A DNA stretch of 64,000 bases from Noviherbaspirillum aerium (GCF_008929045.1 NZ_VFAH01000008.1:1-64000), one strand, 5' to 3'; positions 10,335 through 19,226 are shown, numbered from the stretch's first letter. Translations and numbers: made by a program. Notes: generated from the letters alone by a model not told the origin.

Positions 10335-11135
10335 ATGATTTCAGTATTCCAGCAGAGACGCCAGACCAGGCGCAAAGATAGATTCGGGATGGCTGCCTTG
10401 CTGCTTGCCATCCTGTTCGCCGGCGGTTTGCATCCTGCCTTAGCCCAGGAATCCCATGGCATGCATGCGCAGGCTGAAATCGGAGCTGCGGCCAAACACT
10501 TTCCGCCGGGATCCATCAAGTCCGTTGAAGCGGCTGACAAGGCATTGGCGGAAACCAGCCGCGAGCGGGCTGCGATCCAGGCGCGCTATGCGCAGGAAGA
10601 GCAGAAATGCAACCCGAAATTCTTCTCCAGCTCCTGCGTGGAAGATGCCAACGAGGCGCGGCGGCAGGCATTGCGCCAGGTACGCTCCGTTGAGATCGAG
10701 GCCAACAAGGTCAAGCGGCAGGCAAGTGTGACGGCGCGCGACGCGGCGCTGGCTGCGAAGCGGGAAAAGGAGGGCGTCACGAGCTTGGAGCGCGATGCCG
10801 CCGCGCGCGAGGACGCAGCGGGCATCGCGTCCCAAGCTACTCAAGCTTCTCAGCCTGTCCCGTCCTCACAAGTCGCCGGTCCGCAGCGGAGCGAAAAGCC
10901 TTTGCCTTCAGGAAAACCGCGTGGCGATAACCGCATTGCGGAGCACGAGGAAAAGATGCGCCTGATCAGAGAAAAGGAAGCCGCGGAAGAAGACAAGCGC
11001 GCAAAGAATATTGCTGCCTATGAGCGCAAGGTCAAGGAGGCGGAGGAACGGCAGAAGGAGGTCGCGAAGCGCAAGGAAGAAAAGGCGCGCAAGCTGGCAG
11101 AAAAGAGGCGCGACGCGGAAGCCAGGCCAAAATAG
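10335..11135 (+). CDS. Exported, highly charged protein of unknown function
   Basis: 266 residues from the ATG at 10335, which has AAGAAGTGAAG upstream; an earlier in-frame ATG at 10278 would overlap zapE by 23 bp and put 19 extra residues before the signal. The N-terminus is basic, then a hydrophobic stretch (GMAALLLAILFAGGLHPALAQ) ends in a likely signal-peptidase site after ALA. The mature part is very rich in Lys, Glu, Arg and Ala with heptad-like stretches (about 40-140 and 200-266), suggesting long helices or coiled coil. There is a Cys pair (KCNPKFFSSSCVEDANEARRQ) that could form a disulfide. I do not recognise a named family. Confidence 0.75.
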   Translation: MISVFQQRRQTRRKDRFGMAALLLAILFAGGLHPALAQESHGMHAQAEIGAAAKHFPPGSIKSVEAADKALAETSRERAAIQARYAQEEQKCNPKFFSSSCVEDANEARRQALRQVRSVEIEANKVKRQASVTARDAALAAKREKEGVTSLERDAAAREDAAGIASQATQASQPVPSSQVAGPQRSEKPLPSGKPRGDNRIAEHEEKMRLIREKEAAEEDKRAKNIAAYERKVKEAEERQKEVAKRKEEKARKLAEKRRDAEARPK

Positions 11136-11475
11136 CATTTCCCTGACATGCCGACTTCCCGGTAAAAGCGCATTGCAAGCCGTCCGTCGGTCACAACGGG
11201 CAGTTTGAGCGCTTTCGGTTTTACCGTACTGACGATGCGGAACATTTGCCCCTAGTACTGCGGTGTGCTTGTAACGGATTGCAGGCGGATGGTCGGGCGC
11301 GTCGGCCTGCCCTGGGCGCATGGCAGCATCGTTCGCCGCGGGAGTAGACCGCCGCGCGACATCCCGCCAGCCTTGCCCTGCATCTCAAGGCAAACCGGTT
11401 CTTCCATATGTACACCTGCGGTCCACTCCAGGGAATGAGTCGCCGCGGGCCTGGCGGACGGGCAAGTTCTGATGC
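11136..11475. other. Non-coding interval holding a family-1 repeat
   Basis: 340 bp between two convergent genes. It contains an imperfect inverted repeat with arms at 11160-11171 (CGGTAAAAGCGC) and 11209-11226 (GCGC then TTTTACCG), and from about 11270 a degenerate copy of repeat family 1. No supported coding region is present; short open frames here have no family features. Confidence 0.7.
11270..11430 (+). repeat. Repeat family 1, copy A (degenerate ends)
   Basis: About 160 bp that aligns along its whole length with copy B (16224) and with the reverse complement of copy C (44932). Shared blocks include CCTTGCCCTGCATC, GGCAAACCG and TTCTTCCATA. The left end retains CGGATTGCA, and the right end is a decayed TGCGGTCCACTCC in place of TGCAATCCGCTCT. 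Confidence 0.8.
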
Positions 11476-12282
11476 TTACACGGCGCGACGCATCCGATCC
11501 ACGGTATAGGCCTTGGTTTCGCGAGTTGGCTCGGTCAGCTTGATGATGGCCAGCGTGCAGTTGTCGGCTTCATGGCCTTGCGCACGTTCGCGCGCCTTGG
11601 CAATGAGCATCTCGGATGCCTGCCTCGGCGAGTTCATCGCGATTGCGGCCCCCAGTTCGGCCCGCGAGAAGTATTGCCAGAGTCCGTCGGTACAAAGCAG
11701 AAAGGCGTCGCCAGCCTTCAAATTGGCGCATTTTCCCAGTGTGATTTCCGGTTCGTTTTCGGCCGAGCCGAGCGCGCTGAACAGCAGATGCGCCATCTTG
11801 TGTTCACGCGCCTGTTGAGGGGTCAGCTTGCCTTGCTGTACAAGATGTTCCAGATGGGAATGATCGATGGTGCGCTCGGCACAATTGGGTCCGTCGAAAC
11901 GGTACAGGCGTGAATCTCCAACATGTGCCCAGACTGCCGAGCATTCCGGCGTCAGCACCAGTATCACTATGGTGCTATGCGGCTTCTTTTCGGAGGAAAT
12001 GGCATTGAGCTTGATGAGCGTATGCGCATCCTTGGCAATGGTCCTGAGCAGGCCGGACACATCCTCTGTTTGAGGGGAAAAGAGATCAAATGCCTGTTTG
12101 GCGGTGCGCATTACCTGTTCGGCGGCCATGGCGCCGCCACTGGTTCCTCCCATGCCGTCGGCTACGACGGCCATCAAATAGCCAGGAGCTTTCGGTGCAG
12201 TGAGCAGGGAAACCCGATCCTGTTGCTCGGCACGGTCACCAATGTGCTGTGCCGTACCTGCCTCGATTTTATAGTGGCTCAT
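11476..12282 (-). CDS. PP2C-family serine/threonine protein phosphatase
   Basis: 268-residue soluble PPM/PP2C phosphatase, Stp type, which dephosphorylates Ser/Thr using two metal ions. Metal- and phosphate-binding motifs appear in order: GDRAEQQDR near the N-terminus, VVADGMGG (the second metal-binding Asp with GMGG), AHVGDSRLYR in the middle, and LLCTDGLW towards the C-terminus, with DNCT near the end. No kinase, FHA or type VI secretion gene adjoins it, so the substrate is unknown. It is transcribed alone, convergent with the exported protein gene. Confidence 0.9.
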   Translation of the reverse strand: MSHYKIEAGTAQHIGDRAEQQDRVSLLTAPKAPGYLMAVVADGMGGTSGGAMAAEQVMRTAKQAFDLFSPQTEDVSGLLRTIAKDAHTLIKLNAISSEKKPHSTIVILVLTPECSAVWAHVGDSRLYRFDGPNCAERTIDHSHLEHLVQQGKLTPQQAREHKMAHLLFSALGSAENEPEITLGKCANLKAGDAFLLCTDGLWQYFSRAELGAAIAMNSPRQASEMLIAKARERAQGHEADNCTLAIIKLTEPTRETKAYTVDRMRRAV

Positions 12283-12907
12283 AAGCTTGGGTGGTTGGAG
12301 TCCTCCAGGAAATTATTGCATGGACAAAATATTTGCCGTTTTTTTGTAGGCTTTTGTTACATCTCTTGGGCCCCGCCTGCGAGGCTGTATTTGATCAGCG
12401 CAACAAGCGGTTCGGTGTTGCTTCGACAAGCGCGCGTACGGACGAACGCGGCACACCGCAGGCGAGGATCAGGACTCGGACCAAACAGCGGCTTGTCGAA
12501 TACAGGCTGGAGCGCTTTCGCCCTGACTGGACTTGGCGAGGTCGGGAAGATTGGCTGTGGATAGAGAGAGGGGGGCGCAAACCGCTAGTTGGCGCTGCCG
12601 CATCCGGAGCGCGGACGAAGGCATGGTGACGCGACATGGCGAGCTCGGCGCTCCCGGGCCATGGCAAGGAGGACTCGACGCCCCGCACAACACCGTGCCG
12701 TCGACAAATTTTCCGGGTTTGTCAGTCTGGTCAGAAAGAATCCGCTCTGCCGTCGCGGCATGCGTCGGCAGAGCGCATTGTCCAGTGATAAAGACTGTTT
12801 CATGCCTGCATCGCAAATGAAATTTCCTGCCTGCCAAGCCAAGCTTTTCTACGCGCGCACGCCTTTCCCTCTTAAAATAACAGGTTATCGAACTTCATTT
12901 GCCGTCC
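12283..12907. other. Non-coding interval with a family-2 repeat and a hairpin
   Basis: 625 bp between divergent genes. It holds a degenerate family-2 repeat (12382-12509) and an inverted repeat with ten-base arms CGCTCTGCCG (12743-12752) and CGGCAGAGCG (12766-12775). A TAAAAT box lies at about 12882, 25 bp before the DUF465 gene. Several short frames cross the interval, but none has a ribosome site, composition or motif to support it. Confidence 0.65.
12382..12509 (+). repeat. Repeat family 2, copy A (degenerate)
   Basis: About 128 bp aligning with the reverse complement of 45092-45214. Shared blocks are GGCTGTATTTGATCAGCG (one mismatch), AGCGGTTC, CACCGCAGGCG (one mismatch) and GGCTTGTC near the end. 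The right terminal repeat is decayed. The location is between the phosphatase and DUF465 genes. Confidence 0.75.
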
Positions 12908-13108
12908 ATGATCCCGACAGAAGAAATACAGCGACGCATCATCGAGCTGGAAGTAGAACATCGCGACCTTGACGCCGTGATCAACCTGATGTCGCGTGAT
13001 GTCCTGCACGACGAATTGCAGCTGCGCCGCCTGAAGAAGCGCAAGCTCCAGCTCAAGGATCACATCACATTGTTGAAAATGCAACTCATCCCTGACGTGC
13101 CCGCTTGA
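12908..13108 (+). CDS. DUF465 / YdcH family small protein
   Basis: 66 residues, nearly all helical, starting MIPTEEIQRRIIELEVEHRDLDAVI and ending with a basic LKKRKLQLKDHITLLK helix. This helical-hairpin layout and sequence match the DUF465 (YdcH) family, whose function is unknown. I chose the ATG at 12908; a TTG three codons upstream is in frame but gives no better ribosome site. It lies 22 bp upstream of the helicase gene and may be co-transcribed with it. Confidence 0.85.
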   Translation: MIPTEEIQRRIIELEVEHRDLDAVINLMSRDVLHDELQLRRLKKRKLQLKDHITLLKMQLIPDVPA

Positions 13109-13130
13109 TGCGCCAGGGACCGTTTCCTGA

Positions 13131-15176
13131 TTGCCTGCTTTGACCGAAACTACCGCACCGTCTCCCGCTCCGGAAAACCACGATACCGACATTGACCAGC
13201 TGTTCAATGCGAATGGCCCCCTCAGTCAGGCGGTACGCGGTTTTCGTCCCCGCCAGTCGCAAACCGAGATGGCCAAGGCGATTGCCAATGCCATCGCCAA
13301 CCGTCAAACCCTGATCGCCGAAGCCGGTACGGGGACCGGGAAAACCTTTGCCTACCTGGTTCCCGCCTTGCTCTGGGGCGGGAAGGTCATCCTCTCGACC
13401 GGGACCAAGAACCTGCAGGACCAGCTGTATCTGCGAGACATTCCGACGGTGCGCAAGGCGCTCAATACGCCTGTGTCCGTGGCTCTGCTGAAGGGAAGGG
13501 CGAATTATGTGTGCCATTTCCATCTCGAGCGAACTTTGCAGAACGGCCGTCTGACCGCGCGCGAGGATGTCAGCCATCTGCGCGAGATATCCCGCTTCAT
13601 GAAGACCACAAGTTCCGGGGACAAGGCCGAACTCTCCAAGGTGCCGGAGTCGGCATCGGTCTGGAACCTTGTCACTTCCACCCGCGATACCTGCATGGGC
13701 AACGAATGCCAGTATTACCAGGACTGCTTCGTGATGAAGGCGCGCAAGGAAGCTCAGCAAGCCGATGTCGTGGTCGTCAATCATCATCTCTTCTTTGCCG
13801 ACGTGGCATTGAAGGATACCGGGGTTGCGGAATTGCTCCCGACCGCCAATACGGTCATCTTCGACGAAGCGCACCAGCTTCCGGAAACGGCGACCCTGTT
13901 TTTTGGCGAAACGATTTCAACTTCTCAAGTGCTGGAACTCTGCCGCGACGTGCTGGCGGAGGGTCTGGCGCATGCGCGGGACGGCGCCGACTGGGCGAAG
14001 GTCGTGTCCACCGTCGAGCGCGCGGCACGGGACCTGCGGCTGGCTTTTCCGCAGGATATCGTGCGCCTTGCGGTGAACCAGATTGCGCCGTCAAGCCCTT
14101 TTTTCCCGGCGCTGGACAAGCTCAGGGAAGAGCTCGACATCATGATCGGTGTCCTTGAAGGGCAAGCCGAGCGCGCGGAAACGATCGAACAATGCCGTAC
14201 GCGCGGCCTGGAATTGGCAAAGACGCTGGCCGAGTGGGAAGCGGCCCGGCATCCGACCAAGGAAAGCACGGAGTATCCGCAGGATAAAGTGTTGTGGGTG
14301 GAGGCCTTCACGTCGTCGCTACAGCTGCACCAGACGCCGTTGTCGATTGCGCCCATCTTCAACAAGCAGCGCGAGGGCACGCCGCGGGCGTGGATCTTCA
14401 CTTCGGCTACCCTGGCCGTGAAAAACGACTTCAATCACTACAATTCGCAGATGGGATTGTGGAATGAGCCGGCGCAGTCGTGGCCAAGTCCTTTCGATTA
14501 CGGCAATCAGGGTTTGCTCTATGTGCCGGAAAATCTGCCGCAGCCCAATTCCTTCGATTACACCGATGCGGTCATCGATGCCGCCCTGCCCATGATTGAA
14601 GCCGCGGGCGGGCGTACTTTTCTGTTATGCACCACGATACGCGCCGTGAACCGCGCTGCCGAGCGGCTGCGGGAGGAGTTTGAAAAACGCGGCTTGCCAT
14701 TTCCGCTCATGGTGCAGGGCGAATCAGGGCGCACGGAGCTGCTCGACCGCTTCCGCGCCGCCGGTAATGCCGTGCTGATCGGCAGCCAGAGCTTCTGGGA
14801 AGGCGTGGACGTCCGGGGAGATGCGCTGTCCCTGGTCATCATCGACAAGCTGCCGTTTTCCCCACCCGATGATCCCGTACTTGCAGCACGCATCGAAGCG
14901 CTCGAACGGAAGGGGTTGAACGGCTTCGTGCATCATCAGCTGCCTGCCACCATCATCAACCTCAAGCAGGGTGCCGGCCGCCTGATTCGCGACGAAACCG
15001 ACCGCGGAGTGTTGATGATCTGCGATCCGCGGCTGATTACCAAGCCTTACGGACGCCGCATCTGGCAAAGCCTGCCTCCGTTCAAGCGCACTCGCGATGC
15101 CGGCATTGCAAAGGCGTTCTTTGAACGGAATGATGTCGAACAGCTTGCCGACAACGTAGTGGATAGCTTGGCATGA
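13131..15176 (+). CDS. ATP-dependent DNA helicase, DinG/YoaA (XPD-like) family
   Basis: 681-residue superfamily 2 helicase with an iron-sulfur domain. Walker A is EAGTGTGKT (64-72) and Walker B the DEAH box at 245-248. Four cysteines fit the [4Fe-4S] ligands (Cys128, Cys188, Cys193, Cys199). The C-terminal helicase motifs GSQSFWEGVDVRG and QGAGRLIRDETDRG are intact. The length is closer to YoaA-like proteins than to E. coli DinG. The start must be a TTG (13131 or 13140), because an in-frame TGA directly precedes 13131. Likely role is resolving DNA or DNA-RNA structures in repair; this is inferred from the family. Confidence 0.92.
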   Translation: MPALTETTAPSPAPENHDTDIDQLFNANGPLSQAVRGFRPRQSQTEMAKAIANAIANRQTLIAEAGTGTGKTFAYLVPALLWGGKVILSTGTKNLQDQLYLRDIPTVRKALNTPVSVALLKGRANYVCHFHLERTLQNGRLTAREDVSHLREISRFMKTTSSGDKAELSKVPESASVWNLVTSTRDTCMGNECQYYQDCFVMKARKEAQQADVVVVNHHLFFADVALKDTGVAELLPTANTVIFDEAHQLPETATLFFGETISTSQVLELCRDVLAEGLAHARDGADWAKVVSTVERAARDLRLAFPQDIVRLAVNQIAPSSPFFPALDKLREELDIMIGVLEGQAERAETIEQCRTRGLELAKTLAEWEAARHPTKESTEYPQDKVLWVEAFTSSLQLHQTPLSIAPIFNKQREGTPRAWIFTSATLAVKNDFNHYNSQMGLWNEPAQSWPSPFDYGNQGLLYVPENLPQPNSFDYTDAVIDAALPMIEAAGGRTFLLCTTIRAVNRAAERLREEFEKRGLPFPLMVQGESGRTELLDRFRAAGNAVLIGSQSFWEGVDVRGDALSLVIIDKLPFSPPDDPVLAARIEALERKGLNGFVHHQLPATIINLKQGAGRLIRDETDRGVLMICDPRLITKPYGRRIWQSLPPFKRTRDAGIAKAFFERNDVEQLADNVVDSLA

Positions 15177-15284
15177 GCGGGATAGCGTGGCATGAGCGCA
15201 TGCCGATTGCCTGATTGCGATGTTGCATGAAATCTCTCTATACTTACAACGCTGTGGACGTTCTGAGCTTGCCTGAGAGGTTAC

Positions 15285-16226
15285 ATGTCTGAACCCGTAG
15301 TGTCATTGATTCCAGTGCGTGCCGGCGATCTCGCCGTCGGCGCTCCATTACCGCGTCCGATCTACGACTGGCACGGCAATCTTTTGCTGGCCAAAGGCTA
15401 CGTGCTTGAAAACCAGGGCCAGCTTGACGAGTTGCTCGACAACGGTTTCATGCATGACTCGGCCTGGGACTTCAACCCGCTATCCGCGGCGCGTCCGCCT
15501 CAGGAGCCTGTCCGGCAGCCTGCTGTTCCGGAGTCATCCGTACAGGGAGCGGGGCGCAATGAGGACAGTTCAGCGAAGACTGTCGTGGTCGGTATGGACG
15601 ATGTGCGCTGGTATGTCGGTGAAACGCTGTATCTGCAGCAGATCGACAGCCCATCCGTCCGTTATACGGTAAGAATGATCGGCTTCGTCAGGAACAAGAC
15701 GGTGTTCGTGACTGCGCCCAGTACGGATGGCAAACTTGATTTCATTCGCGATGGGCAAACCTTCATCGTGCGTTCTTTTTCGGGAAAGAAGGCTTACGCG
15801 TTTGTAGCGGCGGCGGTCAAGTCGGTGCATAGTCCCCATCCCTATCTTCACCTCTCCTATCCCAAGGAAGTGCGCTGCACCGTGGTGCGCAAGGGCGTAC
15901 GGGCAGAGGTGAAAATCATCGCCTCGGTGTCGCTCGGATCGCCGGACAGGACGGCAGCGGCAACCCTGACCGACATGAGCATGGGCGGCACTTCAGGAAC
16001 GATCAAGCAGATCCTGGGGACAAAGGGCGAAGAAGGCCTGATCAAATTCAAGGTGCATGCCGCCGGACAGGATGAATTCCTGAGCCTGCGGATGGTCTTG
16101 CGTTCGGTGGCGCCTTCGGAGCACGGTGAAGGATTCAAGCACGGCTTCGAATTTCTCGATGTCTCCATCCATGATCGTCTGATCCTCTCGGCTTTTGTTC
16201 ATCAGACGCTGGCCGAAGGGGATTAG
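15285..16226 (+). CDS. PilZ-domain protein, YcgR-like (cyclic-di-GMP binding)
   Basis: 313 residues in two parts after a leading segment. Residues 12-62 form a conserved start (AGDLAVGAPLPRPIYDWHGNLLLAKGYVL), 104-195 resemble the YcgR N-terminal flagellar-brake domain, and 196-312 form a PilZ domain. Both c-di-GMP-binding motifs are present: RKGVR (RxxxR, 202-206) and DMSMGG (DxSxxG, 230-235). The protein should therefore bind c-di-GMP and affect motility or surface behaviour, but no flagellar or pilus gene adjoins it. A TATACT box lies about 45 bp upstream. The stop codon TAG is the first triplet of a family-1 repeat. Confidence 0.88.
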   Translation: MSEPVVSLIPVRAGDLAVGAPLPRPIYDWHGNLLLAKGYVLENQGQLDELLDNGFMHDSAWDFNPLSAARPPQEPVRQPAVPESSVQGAGRNEDSSAKTVVVGMDDVRWYVGETLYLQQIDSPSVRYTVRMIGFVRNKTVFVTAPSTDGKLDFIRDGQTFIVRSFSGKKAYAFVAAAVKSVHSPHPYLHLSYPKEVRCTVVRKGVRAEVKIIASVSLGSPDRTAAATLTDMSMGGTSGTIKQILGTKGEEGLIKFKVHAAGQDEFLSLRMVLRSVAPSEHGEGFKHGFEFLDVSIHDRLILSAFVHQTLAEGD

Positions 16227-16382
16227 AGCGCATTGCCGATGAGTGCAAGATCGCCTCGGACTGTCTTGGACGCATGGCAGCGTTGTTCGTCGCTGGTATG
16301 TGGCCCGCCACGCGGCGCTTCTCTCGCCTTATCTTTCAAGGCAAGCCGATTCTTCGTTACGAACGCCCGCAATCCGAGCTGG
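16224..16382 (+). repeat. Repeat family 1, copy B
   Basis: About 159 bp beginning TAGAGCGCATTGC and ending GCAATCCGAGCTG, the decayed terminal inverted repeats of the family. The core GGCAGCGTTGTTCGTCGCT and the GGCAAGCCGATTCTTC block match copies A and C. Its first bases are the stop codon of the PilZ gene. Confidence 0.85.
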
Positions 16383-16452
16383 AAATGATGCGGCACGCAG
16401 CCGCGAAGCAGGCCGCAATGCTTTTCAGGCATTGCGGCTACTCATAAGACCT

Positions 16453-17433
16453 TTATTTTTGCGGCTGTATCACCACTTTGCCGGTGACTTTGCGCGCCGC
16501 CATGTCGTTCAGTGCTTGCGGCGTATCCGCCAGTGCATAACGTCCCGAAATATGCGGCCTGATCTTGCCCTGGGCCATCCATTCCATGAGTTCACGCATC
16601 GCGGCCAGATTGGCTTTGGGTTCGCGTCTGGCAAACTCGCCCCAGAAAACACCCACAAGCGACGCGCCCTTGAGCAGTGCCAGATTGAGCGGCAGCTTGG
16701 GAATTTCGCCATTGGCAAATCCCACAACCAGGTAGCGGCCACGCCAGCCGATGGAACGGAATGCCGGTTCGGCATAGACACCGCCGACGGGATCATAGAT
16801 CACGTCCGGTCCCTTGCCGTCCGTCGCGGCCTTGATCGCTTCGCGCAGGTCCTGTGTCGTGTAATTGATCGTGGCGTCGGCGCCGTGGTCCTTGCACACC
16901 GCGAGCTTCTCGTCGGTGGATGCCGCGGCGATGACGCGCGCTCCCAGTGCCTTGCCGATCTCGATCGCGGCAAGGCCGACGCCGCCGGCCGCACCGAGCA
17001 CCAGCATGGTTTCGCCCGCCTTCAACTGCGCCCGGTCTACCACCGCATGATGAGACGTGCCATAGGTCAGCGTGACGGCTGCCGCGGTGTCGAAGTCCAG
17101 TCCCGGCGGCATCGGCATCACCAGCTGTGCCGGTACCGCGATCTGCTGCGCGAAGGCGCCCTGACTGACGAAAGCCAGCACCTTGTCGCCGACCTTGACG
17201 TTGGTTACGCCATCGCCGATCGCGGTGATGACGCCCGCCAGCTCGCTGCCCGGCGAGAAAGGGAGCTCCGGCTTGAACTGGTACTTGTTCTGAATGATGA
17301 GTACATCCGGGAAGTTCACGCCGGCGGCTTCCACACGGATGGCAACCTGGCCGGCAGCAGGAACAACATCCGGCAGCTCCTCTACAACCAAGGTATCAGG
17401 AAGTCCCCACGTCTTGCAGAGGATAGCTTTCAT
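16453..17433 (-). CDS. Zinc-independent quinone oxidoreductase (MDR superfamily)
   Basis: 326-residue NADPH-dependent medium-chain oxidoreductase of the quinone oxidoreductase branch: GroES-like N-terminal domain (about 1-120), then a Rossmann domain with the motif LGAAGGVGLAAIEIGKALGA. Catalytic-zinc ligands typical of alcohol dehydrogenases are absent. Likely reaction is reduction of quinones, enoyl thioesters or related electrophiles; the substrate cannot be told. It stands alone, with a palindrome suited to a TetR-family repressor just upstream, so it may be inducible. Confidence 0.88.
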   Translation of the reverse strand: MKAILCKTWGLPDTLVVEELPDVVPAAGQVAIRVEAAGVNFPDVLIIQNKYQFKPELPFSPGSELAGVITAIGDGVTNVKVGDKVLAFVSQGAFAQQIAVPAQLVMPMPPGLDFDTAAAVTLTYGTSHHAVVDRAQLKAGETMLVLGAAGGVGLAAIEIGKALGARVIAAASTDEKLAVCKDHGADATINYTTQDLREAIKAATDGKGPDVIYDPVGGVYAEPAFRSIGWRGRYLVVGFANGEIPKLPLNLALLKGASLVGVFWGEFARREPKANLAAMRELMEWMAQGKIRPHISGRYALADTPQALNDMAARKVTGKVVIQPQK

Positions 17434-17466
17434 GTTGTCTCCTTATTGTCAATAATAGTAAAAAAG

Positions 17467-17476
17467 AACGATCGTT
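17467..17476. promoter_or_regulatory. Perfect palindrome AACGATCGTT, candidate TetR-type operator
   Basis: Ten-base palindrome in an A/T-rich stretch (AAAAAG before, TTTATTC after), 34 bp upstream of the oxidoreductase start. Palindromes of this form are common operators for TetR/AcrR-family repressors of fatty-acid and oxidoreductase genes. No regulator gene adjoins it, so the assignment is inference. Confidence 0.4.
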
Positions 17477-17559
17477 TTATTCTAGGCTTATGCCGCAAAA
17501 TGTCAACATCGTCCCGGCACCATGCTGGAAGACTGAATGGCATCGGGTAGAATTCCGGT

Positions 17560-18294
17560 ATGAAAATTCTTGTTAGTAACGACGACGGTTATCTTGCTCC
17601 AGGCATTATCGCTCTTGCGAATGAAATGCGTTCATTTGCGGAAGTGATGGTGGTTGCTCCAGACAGCAACCGGTCCGGCAGTTCGAATTCCCTGACGCTG
17701 GACCGTCCATTGACTGTCTATCGTGCTGATAACGGATTTTATTTCGTTAACGGCACGCCTTCCGACTGCGTGCATATTGCGCTGACCGGCTTGTCGTTCC
17801 AGCCGGATCTGGTGGTGTCCGGAATCAACCAGGGCCAGAACATGGGCGATGACACGCTGTATTCGGGAACGGTGGCTGCCGCCACCGAGGGCTATCTCTT
17901 CGGCATTCCGTCAATCGCCTTTTCTCAGGTAGAGAAGGGATGGGCCAACGTGGACGCGGCGGCGCGCATCGCGCGCGAATTCGTGCAACGCGATTTCGAC
18001 ATGCTTGGAAAACCTTATTTACTGAATGTGAACATTCCCAACCTGCCTTATGACGAAATCCGCGGCATGCGCCCAACCAGGCTCGGCAAGCGCCATGAAT
18101 CCGAACCCGTGATCAAGACGCTCGATCCGCAAGGGCGCGAGATTTTCTGGATCGGCCCGGCCGGCAAAGCCAAGGATTCGGGCGAAGGCACCGATTTCCA
18201 TGCAGTTGCCGAAGGCTATGTATCGGTGACTCCGCTGCAGATCGATCTTACGCATGCGACGCAGCTCGATGCCCTCAAGCGGAGCATGCCATGA
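17560..18294 (+). CDS. surE: 5'/3'-nucleotidase SurE
   Basis: Metal-dependent nucleoside monophosphate phosphatase linked to stationary-phase survival. The N-terminal metal site is SNDDGY (Asp8-Asp9), followed by [14 protein letters not shown] and [12 protein letters not shown], all family active-site segments. The length of 244 is normal. It opens the conserved surE-pcm-nlpD-rpoS cluster; its stop overlaps the pcm start by 4 bp (ATGA), so the two are translationally coupled. Confidence 0.97.
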   Translation: MKILVSNDDGYLAPGIIALANEMRSFAEVMVVAPDSNRSGSSNSLTLDRPLTVYRADNGFYFVNGTPSDCVHIALTGLSFQPDLVVSGINQGQNMGDDTLYSGTVAAATEGYLFGIPSIAFSQVEKGWANVDAAARIAREFVQRDFDMLGKPYLLNVNIPNLPYDEIRGMRPTRLGKRHESEPVIKTLDPQGREIFWIGPAGKAKDSGEGTDFHAVAEGYVSVTPLQIDLTHATQLDALKRSMP

Positions 18295-19175
18295 GCGGCA
18301 AGGACAAACGATTTCCCTTGCCGCTTTCTTCCGTAGTCGACAAGCCGTCGGGCAGGTCACAGGCGCAGCCTTCGAGACCGATGGCGCCAAGAGTGGCAAC
18401 GCCGCAGACAGCCACACAAAACGCGGCGCTCAGCCTGAGCCGTTCCTCGGCTCCCGTCATTGATGCGGTTCAAGGGCGTAGCGTTTTGCGCGCGGCGGCA
18501 TCCAATCCGGTGCAGATCGTCCGTCCCGAACCGATGGTTTCGGATGCCGTGCGGGCCGCCATGGTGGCGCGGGTTGCAAAGCAGGGAGTCAAGGATGCGA
18601 AGGTGTTGGCCGCCATGTCGGCAGTGCCGCGCCATCTGTTCGTCGAGCAGGGACTTTCAGGGCAGGCGTACGTCGATGCGTCGCTGCCGATCGGGCATCA
18701 CCAGACCATCTCGCAGCCGTATATCGTCGCGCGCATGATCGAAGTGATGCGGGCCAACGCGAACGGCGGCGCGCTCAACAAGGTGCTCGAAATCGGCACT
18801 GGATGCGGTTATCAGGCGGCGGTACTGTCGCTGGTGGCCAAGGAGGTGTATTCCATCGAGCGCATCAAGCCCTTGCATGAACTGGCAAAATCCAATCTGC
18901 GTCCGCTGCGCATTGCCAATATCCGGTTGCAATATGGAGATGGTATGCTTGGCCTTCCGCAAGTGGCACCGTTTGATGGCATCATCCTCGCGGCTGCAGG
19001 AATGGAAGTGCCGCAGGCGCTTCTGGATCAATTAAGTATCGGCGGCAGGCTGGTCGCTCCCGTAGGCGCGCAGCGGCAGGTGCTGCAACTCATAGAACGC
19101 GTCAGCAAGTTCGAGTGGACGAATACCACGCTGGAAGACTGTCACTTCGTTCCGCTGCGTCCGGGTGTGGTCTGA
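18291..19175 (+). CDS. pcm: Protein-L-isoaspartate O-methyltransferase with a long N-terminal extension
   Basis: Repairs isoaspartyl residues in aged proteins using S-adenosylmethionine. The catalytic domain (about 80-294) contains the SAM-binding motif [31 protein letters not shown] near its start, and [16 protein letters not shown] at the end. At 294 residues it is about 85 longer than the E. coli enzyme; the extra N-terminal part (1-80) is rich in Ser, Pro, Ala and Arg and looks disordered. The start is fixed by the 4-bp overlap with surE. I see no signal peptide. Confidence 0.95.
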   Translation: MSGKDKRFPLPLSSVVDKPSGRSQAQPSRPMAPRVATPQTATQNAALSLSRSSAPVIDAVQGRSVLRAAASNPVQIVRPEPMVSDAVRAAMVARVAKQGVKDAKVLAAMSAVPRHLFVEQGLSGQAYVDASLPIGHHQTISQPYIVARMIEVMRANANGGALNKVLEIGTGCGYQAAVLSLVAKEVYSIERIKPLHELAKSNLRPLRIANIRLQYGDGMLGLPQVAPFDGIILAAAGMEVPQALLDQLSIGGRLVAPVGAQRQVLQLIERVSKFEWTNTTLEDCHFVPLRPGVV

Positions 19176-19226
19176 TTTTCCGTCTCCGACGCGCGTCGTC
19201 GTGAGCTGCCGCCAAATGTAAATTGT

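Noticed and set aside
11476-12282. Phosphatase as part of a kinase-phosphatase or type VI secretion locus
   Set aside because: No kinase, FHA or secretion gene lies nearby; both neighbours are unrelated.
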